A model generated the notes under the pieces. It made no database searches and was not told where the DNA came from. It saw only the letters and a program-made list of their open reading frames with translations. This document shows positions 51,964-60,780 of a stretch of 64,000 nucleotides of DNA, in pieces. The stretch spans positions 1 to 64,000 of the forward strand of contig NZ_JAGKJK010000012.1 of assembly GCF_020329435.1 (NCBI RefSeq), written 5' to 3'. Source of the DNA: Bradyrhizobium hereditatis (GTDB lineage: Bacteria; Pseudomonadota; Alphaproteobacteria; Rhizobiales; Xanthobacteraceae). Every line of letters begins with the position of its first letter. Within the stretch, counting starts at the first letter, position 1. A program made the position numbers and the translations under genes.

Positions 51964-52764
51964 CTACTCGCTCTTCAGATCTTCCGGGCGCGGCATCGAG
52001 ATCACGTTGTAGCCGGAATCGACGTAATGGATTTCGCCGGTAACGCCGCCCGACAGATCGGACAACAGATACAGCGCGGAGCCGCCGAGCTCGTCCAGCG
52101 TCACGCCGCGGCCGAGCGGCGAATGCTTCTGCTGGAAGGCGAACATTGCGCGAGCGTCCCCAATGCCGGAACCTGCAAGCGTGCGCACGGGACCCGCCGA
52201 AATCGCGTTGACGCGGATCTTGCGCGAGCCGAAGTCGGACGCGAGATAGCGCACCGAGGCCTCAAGCGCCGCTTTCGCCACGCCCATCACGTTGTAGTTC
52301 GGCATCACGCGCGTCGATCCGCCGTAGGTCAGCGTGATCATGGAGCCGCCGCTCTCCGGCATCAGCTCGGCCGCACGCTTGGCGATTTCAGTAAACGAAA
52401 AGCACGAGATCAGCATGGTGCGCGAGAAATTCTCGCGCGTGGTATCGGCATAGCGCCCCTTCAGCTCGTTCTTGTCGGAGAACGCGATCGCATGAACCAG
52501 AAAGTCGAGCCCACTCCATTTGGCCTTCAGTGCAGCAAACACCGAATCGACGCTGGCGAGATCCTCCACGTCGCAGGGCAACACGGTGTCGACGTTCAGC
52601 GACTGCGCCAGCGGCTTGACGCGCTTGCCAAGCGCTTCGCCCTGATAGGTGAAGGCGAGTTCGGCGCCCTGCGCGTGAAGCGTTTTGGCGATGCCCCACG
52701 CGATCGAATGATCATTGGCGACGCCCATGATCAGCCCGCGCTTGCCTTTCATCAACATTGTCAT
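51964..52764 (-). CDS. fabI: Enoyl-[acyl-carrier-protein] reductase (NADH) FabI
   Basis: 266 residues. NAD-binding start (GKRGLIMGVANDHSIAWGIA) and the FabI active site Y147...Y157-x6-K164 (TYGGSTRVMPNYNVMGVAKAAL) are present. It catalyses the last reduction of fatty-acid elongation. It is the third gene of fabA-fabB-small gene-fabI, and its start overlaps the stop of the small gene by 3 bp (ATGA). Confidence 0.95.
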   Translation of the reverse strand: MTMLMKGKRGLIMGVANDHSIAWGIAKTLHAQGAELAFTYQGEALGKRVKPLAQSLNVDTVLPCDVEDLASVDSVFAALKAKWSGLDFLVHAIAFSDKNELKGRYADTTRENFSRTMLISCFSFTEIAKRAAELMPESGGSMITLTYGGSTRVMPNYNVMGVAKAALEASVRYLASDFGSRKIRVNAISAGPVRTLAGSGIGDARAMFAFQQKHSPLGRGVTLDELGGSALYLLSDLSGGVTGEIHYVDSGYNVISMPRPEDLKSE

Positions 52765-53105
52765 GCGGAGGTTTCCGTAAGTTGGAATGAAGCTGCTTCA
52801 GCTTCTATCATGCCGCCGAACAGGTCGATAACAAGGATTTCGGAATCGGCCGTGAACTCCACGCGCATGGAGCAAATGTTTCCGACGGAGCGATTCTTGA
52901 GCAATCTGGCGACGTCGCCACTCAGCAAGAAGCGCGAGAGCTTTGCGCCGATACACAGGTAGCGGCGGCGCTTACTATTCGGGTCGTTGTCGGGATAGAG
53001 ATCGATGACGAGCGCAAGCTCCTGCACCTCTCCCGCCAATCCCGACAACCTGATGTCGACCAGAATTCCGTCATGCCAGTCGATGTCAGAATCAACGACT
53101 GACAT
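52761..53105 (-). CDS. Small protein encoded between fabB and fabI
   Basis: 114 residues from the ATG at 53105; an ATG at 53120 overlapping the fabB stop is an equally good alternative (119 residues). The sequence is acidic and beta-rich (DIDWHDGILVDIRLSGLAGEVQELALVIDLYP, ending MRVEFTADSEILVIDLFGGM). No family recognised, no signal peptide. Overlap with fabI (ATGA) and 7 bp from the fabB stop make it a coupled member of the fatty-acid operon. Confidence 0.72.
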   Translation of the reverse strand: MSVVDSDIDWHDGILVDIRLSGLAGEVQELALVIDLYPDNDPNSKRRRYLCIGAKLSRFLLSGDVARLLKNRSVGNICSMRVEFTADSEILVIDLFGGMIEAEAASFQLTETSA

Positions 53106-53112
53106 CAGGCGA

Positions 53113-54336
53113 TCACGCATCCATCCGCTTGAACACCAGCGTGGCGTTGGTGCCGCCGAAGCCGAAGGAGTTCGACAGTACGGTGCCGAGCTTGGCGTTG
53201 TCGATGCGCTTGCGCACGATCGGCATGTCGGCGAACACCGGATCAAGTTCGGTGATGTGAGCGCTCTCGCAGACGAAGCCGTTGTTCATCATGAGCAGCG
53301 AATAGATCGCTTCCTGCACGCCGGTAGCGCCCAGCGAGTGGCCGGTCAGCGCCTTGGTCGCCGAGATCGGCGGGCACTTCTCGCCGGTGCCGAACACCTT
53401 TCGGATTGCCTCGATCTCCGGGGGATCGCCGGCCGGCGTCGAGGTCGCGTGCGGGTTGATGTAGTCGACCGGCGTCTTCACGGTCGACAGCGCCATGCGC
53501 ATGCAGCGCTCGGCGCCTTCGCCCGACGGTGCGACCATGTCGTAGCCGTCAGAGGTCGCGCCATAGCCGACGACCTCGGCATAGATGCGCGCGCCACGTG
53601 CCTTGGCGTGTTCGAGCTCCTCCAGCACCACCACACCGGCGCCGCCGGCGATAACGAAGCCGTCGCGGTTGATGTCGTAGGGGCGCGAGGCGGTGGCCGG
53701 CGTGTCGTTGTATTTCGAGGACATAGCGCCCATCGCGTCGAACAGCACCGACAGGGTCCAGTCGAGCTCTTCGCAGCCACCGGCGAAAATCACGTCCTGC
53801 TTGCCGATCTGGATCGTCTCATACGCGTTGCCGATGCAATGGTTCGAAGTCGCGCAAGCCGACGAGATCGAATAGTTCACGCCCTTGATCTTGAACCACG
53901 TCGCAAGCGTTGCCGACGCGGTCGAGGACATGCCCTTGGGAACGGCGAACGGGCCGACCCGCTTCGGGCCCTTGGTGCGCGCGATATCGGCGGCTTCCAC
54001 TAGCGTTCGCGTCGATGGTCCGCCCGAACCCATGATGATGCCGGTGCGCTCGTTCGAGACCTCGTTGGGCTCGAGTCCGGAATCTTGAATCGCCTGCTCC
54101 ATCGCAACGTGATTCCACGCCGCTCCCTCCGCCAGGAATCGCATCGCACGACGATCGATGACCTCGGCGGGATTGAGCGTGGGGGCTCCCTGCACCTGCG
54201 AACGAAAGCCAAGTTCGGCATATCTCTCCGCACGCTTGATGCCGGATTTCGCCTCGTGAAGGCTCGCAAGCACTTCCTGGGTGTTGTTTCCGATGGATGA
54301 GACAATGCCCATCCCCGTAATGACAACCCGCTTCAT
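53113..54336 (-). CDS. fabB: 3-oxoacyl-[acyl-carrier-protein] synthase I FabB
   Basis: 407 residues from the ATG at 54336 (MKRVVITGMGIVSSIGNN), with GGCGAGGCGATC upstream; an upstream extension to 54390 is not supported. The catalytic triad is C161 (SSACATSNH), H296 (NPHATSTPAGD) and H333 (LTGHSLGATG), the Cys-His-His set of elongating condensing enzymes. The adjacent fabA supports FabB over FabF: the pair makes unsaturated fatty acids. Confidence 0.93.
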   Translation of the reverse strand: MKRVVITGMGIVSSIGNNTQEVLASLHEAKSGIKRAERYAELGFRSQVQGAPTLNPAEVIDRRAMRFLAEGAAWNHVAMEQAIQDSGLEPNEVSNERTGIIMGSGGPSTRTLVEAADIARTKGPKRVGPFAVPKGMSSTASATLATWFKIKGVNYSISSACATSNHCIGNAYETIQIGKQDVIFAGGCEELDWTLSVLFDAMGAMSSKYNDTPATASRPYDINRDGFVIAGGAGVVVLEELEHAKARGARIYAEVVGYGATSDGYDMVAPSGEGAERCMRMALSTVKTPVDYINPHATSTPAGDPPEIEAIRKVFGTGEKCPPISATKALTGHSLGATGVQEAIYSLLMMNNGFVCESAHITELDPVFADMPIVRKRIDNAKLGTVLSNSFGFGGTNATLVFKRMDA

Positions 54337-54395
54337 GATCGCCTCGCCCTGCCGTTCCGTTGCTTGAGAGTGTGTTTGCTGCCTGATCACGCCGT

Positions 54396-54917
54396 TCAGG
54401 TGGGCTCAGTGCCCTGTTTGAACAGCCCGACCTTCAGATCCTTGGCGCGATAGATAATCTCGTCATCCATGGAAAGCCAGCCGTCGCCGACGCCAAGCAC
54501 CAGCTTTGAACGCATCACGCGTTTCATGTCGATGTTGTACACAACCTTGCGGGCGTTCGGCAGCACCTGGCCGGAGAACTTCAGTTCGCCGAGCCCCAAG
54601 GCCCGGCCTCGCCCCAGGCCGCCGATCCAGCCGAGGTAGAATCCGACCATCTGCCACATTGCGTCGAGGCCAAGGCAACCCGGCATGACAGGGTCGTTCT
54701 TGAAGTGGCAACCGAAAAACCACAGGTCCGGCTTCACATCGAGCTCGGCGCGGATCAGGCCCTTGCCGAACTCGCCGCCATTGTCGTTGATCTCGGTGAT
54801 GCGGTCGAACATCAGCATCGGCGGCAGCGGCAGCTGGGCATTGCCCGGACCGAACATCTCGCCGCGGCCGCAGGCCAGCAAATCCTCGTATTCATAACCG
54901 CTGCGCCGATCCAGCAT
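54396..54917 (-). CDS. fabA: 3-hydroxydecanoyl-ACP dehydratase/isomerase FabA
   Basis: 173 residues. The active site is H71 in FFGCHFKNDPVMPGCLGLD with D85; family segments LPPMLMFDRITEI and ALGLGELKFSGQVLPNARKV are present. It dehydrates and isomerises the C10 intermediate to start unsaturated fatty-acid synthesis. First gene of the operon with fabB 59 bp downstream; divergent from irr. Confidence 0.96.
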   Translation of the reverse strand: MLDRRSGYEYEDLLACGRGEMFGPGNAQLPLPPMLMFDRITEINDNGGEFGKGLIRAELDVKPDLWFFGCHFKNDPVMPGCLGLDAMWQMVGFYLGWIGGLGRGRALGLGELKFSGQVLPNARKVVYNIDMKRVMRSKLVLGVGDGWLSMDDEIIYRAKDLKVGLFKQGTEPT

Positions 54918-55189
54918 CGTATTCAGCCTTTACCTATCTCAGATGTCCCGATGGAGCGCGTTGTGAGCGAACCGGACCCGTTTCCCAGCGAAGACGCTCG
55001 TTCCGCAAATTGGCCACTTAGGATACTATCGGCGTAAGCCTCTGCCGAAATCGCATATGTGGTCCGCGCGCTCTGTAACATAGCCATGACGGCCCGGCAA
55101 AGCACTGGAACGGGCAAAATCCCCGCTTGTTCCGGCTTTAATCCCCGCTTGTCCTGATTTACCTTGGGCCAGTTCTAGTTGCGAAAAAC

Positions 55190-55236
55190 TTGCATCTACC
55201 TGATTTCCTTTTATATTGGGCAAGATTATTGCCCAA
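55190..55236 (+). promoter_or_regulatory. irr promoter with a perfect palindrome and TGCATC element
   Basis: TTGCAT (55190-55195) and TATATT (55212-55217), 16 bp apart, are a good -35/-10 pair 46 bp before the irr start. TGCATC (55191-55196) matches, as I recall it, the hexamer described for Fur binding at the Bradyrhizobium irr promoter. A perfect inverted repeat, TTGGGCAA (55216-55223) and TTGCCCAA (55229-55236) with a 5-bp spacer, covers the end of the -10 and the likely start site. The remaining 54918-55262 spacer has no gene. Confidence 0.6.
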
Positions 55237-55262
55237 GTTAGCGCGTGTGGTACCCAGTGGAC

Positions 55263-55754
55263 ATGAACGATCAAGCCTCGCCCCAAAACGACGACGGTAT
55301 CGATCCGGCTGCCCGTGCCGCCGGTCATCAGCCAGCGTTGACCGGCTGTCCCTGGCACGACGTCAACGAGATGCTGCAGGCCGCCGGTCTCCGGCCCACC
55401 CGCCAGCGCATGGCTCTGGGCTGGCTGCTGTTCGGCAAGGGCGCGCGCCACCTGACCGCGGAAATGCTGTACGAGGAGGCGACGCTGGCCAAGGTTCCGG
55501 TGTCGCTGGCCACCGTCTACAACACGCTCAATCAGCTCACCGATGCCGGCTTGCTGCGTCAGGTCTCGGTCGACGGCACCAAGACCTATTTCGACACCAA
55601 CGTCACCGCGCACCACCACTTCTATCTCGAGAACAATCACGAGTTGGTCGACATTCCCGATCCGCACCTGGTGTTGTCGAAGATGCCCGACGTGCCGGAA
55701 GGTTACGAGATCTCCCGTATCGACATGGTCGTGCGGCTGCGCAAGAAGCGGTAG
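55263..55754 (+). CDS. irr: Iron response regulator Irr
   Basis: 163 residues from the ATG at 55263. The N-terminal heme regulatory motif GCPWHD with C29-P30 and the H117-H119 histidine cluster (TAHHHFYLENNHELVDI) are the two heme sites known from Bradyrhizobium Irr, where heme triggers its degradation under iron sufficiency. The Fur-type winged helix is at LRPTRQRMALGWLLFG and SLATVYNTLNQLTDAGLL. It controls heme synthesis and iron genes. Confidence 0.97.
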   Translation: MNDQASPQNDDGIDPAARAAGHQPALTGCPWHDVNEMLQAAGLRPTRQRMALGWLLFGKGARHLTAEMLYEEATLAKVPVSLATVYNTLNQLTDAGLLRQVSVDGTKTYFDTNVTAHHHFYLENNHELVDIPDPHLVLSKMPDVPEGYEISRIDMVVRLRKKR

Positions 55755-55761
55755 CCGATTT

Positions 55762-55881
55762 CGTCGTCCCTGCGAACGCAGGGACCCATAACCACAAATC
55801 AGTGTTGTGACGGAAGCTGTCTAACCGCGCGCCTTATTGAGGAGCCGCGGCGTATGGGTCCCTGCTTTCGCAGGGACGACG
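55762..55881. repeat. Inverted pair of GTCGTCCCTGCG...GGGACCCATA repeats
   Basis: CGTCGTCCCTGCGAACGCAGGGACCCATA at 55762-55790 and the inverted TATGGGTCCCTGCTTTCGCAGGGACGACG at 55853-55881 enclose 62 bp. Each arm is itself a small hairpin. It lies between convergent irr and the SH3 gene, so it may also act as a terminator. Confidence 0.75.
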
Positions 55882-55900
55882 TCGTTCTGCCGGGACAGAC

Positions 55901-56428
55901 TTAGTCCACCTTCTCGTCGGCGTAGACACCCCACAGGCGCTGCTGCTCGATCCAGCCGTCAAAGCCGTTGCCGATCACGCGGCACCATCCATTGGCGCAT
56001 TTCTTGACCTGGGCGACGACGCCGGCCTGCAGACGGGCCGCTACCGCGCTGGTCGGATCGGGGCGATCATAGAGCGAGGCCAGATCGTCCTTGCTCTTCA
56101 TGGTGACGACCGCAGTGCGGCGACCTGACAGCAGCGAGTGATAGACCCAGCCCTCGGCGCCTTCGGAATCGCGCACGCGGCGCCAGTTCTCGAACTCGGC
56201 GGTTATTTCGACCGGCAGGCCGGAGCGGGTGTAGACCCAGGCGACGTCATTGTCCTTGGTCGGACCGGCGCGGACGTTCACATGATCGGATTTGAGGCTG
56301 ACATATCGCGGCACCGGCAGGCCGCTCGAAGTGGTGGCCGAATCCTTGGCCGAAAATCCTGTGCTGACCGATGCGATAAGCCAGCACGCCGCCAGCACCG
56401 CCACCGAACAGATACGCCCCAACGCCAT
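55901..56428 (-). CDS. Exported SH3-domain protein
   Basis: 175 residues from the ATG at 56428, with GGGAGGCGAG just upstream. A signal peptide (ALGRICSVAVLAACWLIASVSTGFSA) is followed by two bacterial SH3-like repeats: YVSLKSDHVNVRAGPTKDNDV...WRRVRDSEGAEGWVYHSLLSG, and LYDRPDPTSAVAARLQAGV...WCRVIGNGFDGWIEQQRLWG. Such proteins bind cell-wall peptides in the periplasm. The precise role is unknown. Confidence 0.85.
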   Translation of the reverse strand: MALGRICSVAVLAACWLIASVSTGFSAKDSATTSSGLPVPRYVSLKSDHVNVRAGPTKDNDVAWVYTRSGLPVEITAEFENWRRVRDSEGAEGWVYHSLLSGRRTAVVTMKSKDDLASLYDRPDPTSAVAARLQAGVVAQVKKCANGWCRVIGNGFDGWIEQQRLWGVYADEKVD

Positions 56429-56769
56429 CAACTCGCCTCCCGCCGAGCCCCCGCAACTCGAATTCTCCGAGTTGAAGCCGCCCGCTAACGCCGAAACCCC
56501 AGACCCCTGTGCCCCGCTTTTGCCGCACCCGGCTTGTGACGTCGGAGGGGTTCTTGTCTTGGCCCGGCCTTCTGATAGAGAGGACGGAACGCCTAGAACC
56601 AGAACGCCCGAATTTTCCGCCGAAAATCCGAGGCAAGTATCGGGGAACCCAAGGGACTTACCTCACGAAACAGCCGGATACCGGGACCGCGTGGCTATCG
56701 CAGTGTCGAACAACCGGGTTAATGAGGTCTGAACGGCGCGCTTTAAGTCGTCCCTCATGAGAGCAGGAC
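56429..56769. other. Divergent intergenic region, no gene seen
   Basis: 341 bp between the SH3 gene (minus) and the hydroxyacid dehydrogenase gene (plus). Frames crossing it are Pro/Arg-rich without start signals. Nothing specific was recognised apart from AGAGCAGGAC, the ribosome binding region of the next gene. Confidence 0.4.
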
Positions 56770-57771
56770 ATGTCGGTTAAGAAGAAACCTCTCGTCGTCG
56801 TCACTCGCAAGCTGCCGGACTCGATCGAGACCAGGATGCGCGAGCTGTTCGACGCGAGGTTGAATCTCGACGATACGCCGATGACGCCGGAGCAGATCGC
56901 GGAAGCGGCACGAGCGGCCGACGTGCTGGTGCCGACCGTCACCGACATCGTCAGCGAAGAAGTCCTCGCGCAGCCCGACTGCAAGCTGCGCATGATCGCC
57001 AATTTCGGCAACGGCGTCGACAATATCGACGTCACGGCGGCGCATACACGCGGCATCACCGTGACCAACACGCCGAAAGTGCTGACCGAAGACACCGCCG
57101 ATATGACGATGGCGTTGATCCTTGCCGTGCCGCGACGATTGATCGAAGGTGCTTCGATCCTGACCGAGGGCAAGGGGTGGCCGGGCTGGTCGCCGACCTG
57201 GATGCTCGGCCATCGCATCGGCGGCAAACGGCTCGGCATCATCGGCATGGGCCGGATCGGCCAGGCGGTGGCCCGCCGCGCCCGCGCCTTCGGCCTGCAG
57301 ATCCACTATCACAATCGCCGCCCGGTGGCGCCGCGCATCGCCGAAGAACTCGGCGCGACCTATTGGGAGAGCCTCGACCAGATGCTGGCGCGGATGGACA
57401 TCATCTCGGTGAACTGCCCGCATACGCCGGCGACCTATCACCTGTTGTCGGCGCGGCGGCTGAAGCTGATCCGCAAAGACGCCTATATCGTCAACACCGC
57501 GCGCGGCGGGGTGATCGACGAGGACACGCTGATCAAGCTGATCGAAGCTGGCGACGTCGGCGGCGCCGGGCTCGACGTCTATGAGCACGAGCCCGCAGTC
57601 AACCCGAAGCTGGTGCGCCTTGCCAAGGCCGGCAAGGTCACGCTGCTGCCGCACATGGGCTCGGCAACGATCGAAGGCCGCGTCGAGATGGGCGAGAAGG
57701 TGATCATCAATATCAGAACCTTCCTCGACAACCACAAGCCGCCGGACCGCGTGCTGCCCAGCATGCTCTAA
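56770..57771 (+). CDS. D-2-hydroxyacid dehydrogenase, glyoxylate/hydroxypyruvate reductase type
   Basis: 333 residues. The NAD(P) motif GIIGMGRIGQAVARRARAFG (about 156-175) with HNRRP after it suggests NADPH preference (Arg after the second strand). Catalytic residues are R in NTARGGVIDE, E in VYEHEP and H in LPHMGSATIEGR. The N-terminal NFGNGVDNIDV fits glyoxylate reductase (GyaR/GhrB) of the D-2-hydroxyacid family. It reduces glyoxylate or hydroxypyruvate in C2 or serine-type metabolism. Confidence 0.88.
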   Translation: MSVKKKPLVVVTRKLPDSIETRMRELFDARLNLDDTPMTPEQIAEAARAADVLVPTVTDIVSEEVLAQPDCKLRMIANFGNGVDNIDVTAAHTRGITVTNTPKVLTEDTADMTMALILAVPRRLIEGASILTEGKGWPGWSPTWMLGHRIGGKRLGIIGMGRIGQAVARRARAFGLQIHYHNRRPVAPRIAEELGATYWESLDQMLARMDIISVNCPHTPATYHLLSARRLKLIRKDAYIVNTARGGVIDEDTLIKLIEAGDVGGAGLDVYEHEPAVNPKLVRLAKAGKVTLLPHMGSATIEGRVEMGEKVIINIRTFLDNHKPPDRVLPSML

Positions 57772-57815
57772 GTGGTATCTTCACGGCGCGCGTAGCCGGG
57801 ATGAGCACAGCGAGG

Positions 57816-58730
57816 CTACTTGCCCTTTCGCCTTTCCTGCTTCCGCCATTGCGCAGCGAAGGCGACGAACGCGGCAAGTGCGGGCGGCGGCTGGCGCCGG
57901 CTCGGATAATACAGAAACGGCCCCGGAAACGGCGCGCACCAATCGTCGAGCACGCTAACCAGCGCGCCTGACTTGATGCCATAGCGAACATACCCCTCAA
58001 ACGTCAGCCAGAAGCCGACGCCATCATGGACGGCGCGTAGCGCGAGGCCAAGATAGCTCGCGATCAGCTTGGCCGGCGGTGAGACCTTGACGACGCGTCC
58101 GGCCTTTTCGAATTCCCAATCCAGCATCGCACCGCTGCCGAAGCGGGTACGGATGCAGGAATGGTCGAGCAGGTCTTTCGGATGTTTCGGCTGCCCGTGC
58201 TGCGCCACATATTCGCGCGAAGCCACCACCGCATAGCGCTGCGGCGCTCCGAGCGGGACCGCGATCATGTCCTGCGCCAGATGCTCACCATACCGCACGC
58301 CGGCATCAAAGCCTTGGGCCACGATGTCGACGAACGAGCTCTCGCCAACGATCTCTAGATCGATCTTCGGATGGGCCTTCAGAAACGGCGCGACCATCGG
58401 CGCCAGCACCAGATCGATCACCGGCGGCGGCGAATTGATGCGCAGACGTCCCGACGGCAAGGCCCGCAAGCCGCGCACTTGATCCAGCGCCGCGCCGACG
58501 TCAGATATCGCCGGCCCGACCCGCGCCAATAGCAGCTCGCCCGCTTCGGTGAGCGCGACGCTGCGCGTGGTGCGGTTCATCAGGCGGACGCCGAGCCGCT
58601 CCTCCATGTCGCGCAGGCGCTGGCTGAGGCTTGAGACGGACACGCCCTGCTCCGTCGCGGCCCGGCGGAAATTCCGCGTGCGTGCCACGGCAACGAAAGC
58701 GTCGAGATCGCGGAGATCGAAATCCTTCAT
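57816..58730 (-). CDS. LysR-family transcriptional regulator
   Basis: 304 residues from the ATG at 58730 (a GTG at 58742 is possible). The LysR HTH (LRDLDAFVAVARTRNFRRAA, SVSSLSQRLRDMEERLGVRL) is followed by a CrgA/DmlR-type substrate-binding domain (GRLRINSPPPVIDLVLAPMV, GVRYGEHLAQDMIAVPLG). It is divergent from the aldo/keto reductase gene, the classic target arrangement. Confidence 0.88.
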   Translation of the reverse strand: MKDFDLRDLDAFVAVARTRNFRRAATEQGVSVSSLSQRLRDMEERLGVRLMNRTTRSVALTEAGELLLARVGPAISDVGAALDQVRGLRALPSGRLRINSPPPVIDLVLAPMVAPFLKAHPKIDLEIVGESSFVDIVAQGFDAGVRYGEHLAQDMIAVPLGAPQRYAVVASREYVAQHGQPKHPKDLLDHSCIRTRFGSGAMLDWEFEKAGRVVKVSPPAKLIASYLGLALRAVHDGVGFWLTFEGYVRYGIKSGALVSVLDDWCAPFPGPFLYYPSRRQPPPALAAFVAFAAQWRKQERRKGK

Positions 58731-58850
58731 TGTTCGGTACACTGAACAAGCTATTTCGAATTGTCCAGCTTATCGCCATGGCCGAGAAGGTTCATATCAG
58801 GCCTCGCCATCACGGCGGCATTGCCGCCACCGATCACGAGGAGAACCATC

Positions 58851-59853
58851 ATGGAAAAGCGCAATCTCGGCATCACGGGCCCAAGCGTCTCCGCCATCGG
58901 CCTCGGCTGCATGGGCATGTCGGATTTCTATGGCCCTGCCGACCGCAGCGAGAGCATCGCCACCATCCATGCTGCGCTCGATGCCGGCATCACGCTGCTC
59001 GACACCGGCGACTTACGGCATGGGCCACAATGAGATGCTGATCCGCGAAGCGCTCACCTCGCGCAACCGCGACAATCTGCAGATCAGCGTGAAGTTCGGC
59101 GCGCTGCGCGATCCCGCGAAGAACTGGTCCGGCTATGACAGCCGACCGGCTGCGATCAAGAATTTTCTCGCCTATTCGCTGCAGCGGCTAGGCGTTGATG
59201 CGATCGATATCTACCGTCCGGCGCGGCTCGACCCGAATGTGCCCATCGAGGAGACCATTGGCGCAATGGCCGACATGATAAAGGCCGGCTGGATTAAACA
59301 TATCGGCCTGTCGGAAGTCGGCGCGGACACGATCCGCCGCGCCCACACAGTGCATCCGATCAGCGATCTGCAGATCGAGTATTCGCTGATCTCGCGCGGG
59401 ATTGAGGACGACATACTTCCGACCTGCCGCGAGCTCGGCATCGGCATCACCGCGTATGGCGTCCTAGCGCGCGGCCTGATCAGTGGCCATTGGACCAAGG
59501 ATCGTTCGGGTGCGCAGGATTTCCGCACCATGAGCCCGCGCTTTCAGGGCTCCAATCTCGATGCGAACCTGATGCTGGCGGACTCGCTGCGGCGAATTGC
59601 CGAGGACGTCGGTGCTTCGCCTGCGCAGGTCGCCATCGCCTGGGTCGCCGCGCAGGGCAGCGATATCGTGCCACTGGTCGGCGCCCGCCGCCGCGATCGT
59701 CTCGCTGAAGCGCTCGGTGCACTCGATATCAAGCTGACGCCGGCTCATCTGGCCGCACTGGCCGAGGCGTTTCCGCCGGGCGTCGCCGCCGGCGCGCGCT
59801 ACCCTGAAGCCCAGCTCGCGCATATGGACAGTGAGAAACACACCGGCGCGTGA
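58851..59853 (+). pseudogene. Aldo/keto reductase interrupted by a frameshift
   Basis: From the ATG at 58851 (AGGAG upstream) the frame reads a normal AKR start (MEKRNLGITGPSVSAIGLGC, MGMSDFYGPADRSES, LLDTGD). At about 59013-59017 it leaves frame: CGACTTACGGCATGG is where GAC-TAT/C-TAC-GGC-ATG is expected, so two bases appear lost. The rest follows in the next frame (MGHNEMLIREALTSRNRDN ... VKFGALRDP, IGLSEVGADTIRRAHTVHP) to a TGA at 59853. The loss destroys the DxxY region where the catalytic Tyr lies. The gene length, 334 codons plus 1, fits a single event. Sequencing error is the main alternative. Confidence 0.85.
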
Positions 59854-59869
59854 GAGAGGATCGAGGTCT

Positions 59870-60673
59870 CTACGCCGCGTGCCCGCTCAGATCGATGATG
59901 ACAGGCGTATCGCCGTTGAGCGGATTTTGCGGATCGCGCGTGTAGCGCAGGGTTTCAAACCGCATCGCGCGCGCATCCACCATCAGCAGCCGGCCGACCA
60001 GGCTTTCGCCGAAGCCGACGATTTCGCGGATCGCCTCCAGCGCCATCATCGAGCCCAGCATGCCCGCGAGCGCGCCCATCACGCCGGCCTCGGCGCAGGC
60101 CGGCACGGTGCCAGGCGGCGGCCGTTCGGGAAACAGGCAGCGGTAGGTCGGATTGTAGTGACCGTCGGCGTCTCGTTCATGCGCCCGGATCGTGGTTAGC
60201 GATCCGTCGAACTGACCCAGCGCCGCCGTGATCAACGGCTTGCCGGCGAAGAAGCAGGCATCTGAAATCAGATAGCGGGTTTCGAAATTGTCGGAGCCAT
60301 CGAGCACTAGATCATAGTCGTCGATCAGCGACATCACGTTCCCCGCGTCGAGACGCACCGCATGCGCATCGAACTGAACGTGAGGATTTAGCGCCTGAAC
60401 CGTCTCCGCGGCGCTGTCGACCTTGAGCCGCCCGATATCCGGCGTGGTGTGAATGATTTGGCGCTGCAGATTGGATAGTGAGACGACGTCGTCGTCAACG
60501 GCGCCGAGTCTGCCGACACCGGCGGCTGCCAGATACATCAGGACAGGCGCGCCCAAGCCGCCCGCGCCGATCACCAGCACGGACGCCTTCTTCAGCGCCG
60601 CCTGCCCCGGACCGCCGACGTCGCGCAGCACGATATGGCGGGCATAGCGTTCAAGTTCGTCTGCCGTCAGCAT
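59870..60673 (-). CDS. MoeB/ThiF/HesA-family adenylyltransferase
   Basis: 267 residues. Nucleotide-binding GAGGLGAP at 36-43, the family motif VDDDVVSLSNLQRQIIHTTPDIGRLKV (split around residue 75) and a catalytic Cys, C193, in GTVPACAEAGVMG. The pairs of zinc-binding Cys of E. coli MoeB are incomplete: only YRCLFPE and the ACAE Cys are seen, with no C-terminal CxxC. It adenylates a ubiquitin-like sulfur carrier (MoaD or ThiS type). No moaD or thiS gene is next to it, so the partner is undecided. Confidence 0.85.
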   Translation of the reverse strand: MLTADELERYARHIVLRDVGGPGQAALKKASVLVIGAGGLGAPVLMYLAAAGVGRLGAVDDDVVSLSNLQRQIIHTTPDIGRLKVDSAAETVQALNPHVQFDAHAVRLDAGNVMSLIDDYDLVLDGSDNFETRYLISDACFFAGKPLITAALGQFDGSLTTIRAHERDADGHYNPTYRCLFPERPPPGTVPACAEAGVMGALAGMLGSMMALEAIREIVGFGESLVGRLLMVDARAMRFETLRYTRDPQNPLNGDTPVIIDLSGHAA

Positions 60674-60780
60674 GGTTGCAATACTTTCTGAACCAGGGCG
60701 CGGTTGTTGCCGACTAAGCAGATGTGCTTAGTTGGCCGCACGTCAATGATCGCATTCTCCCTATTCTGCCGGGATTTGTC

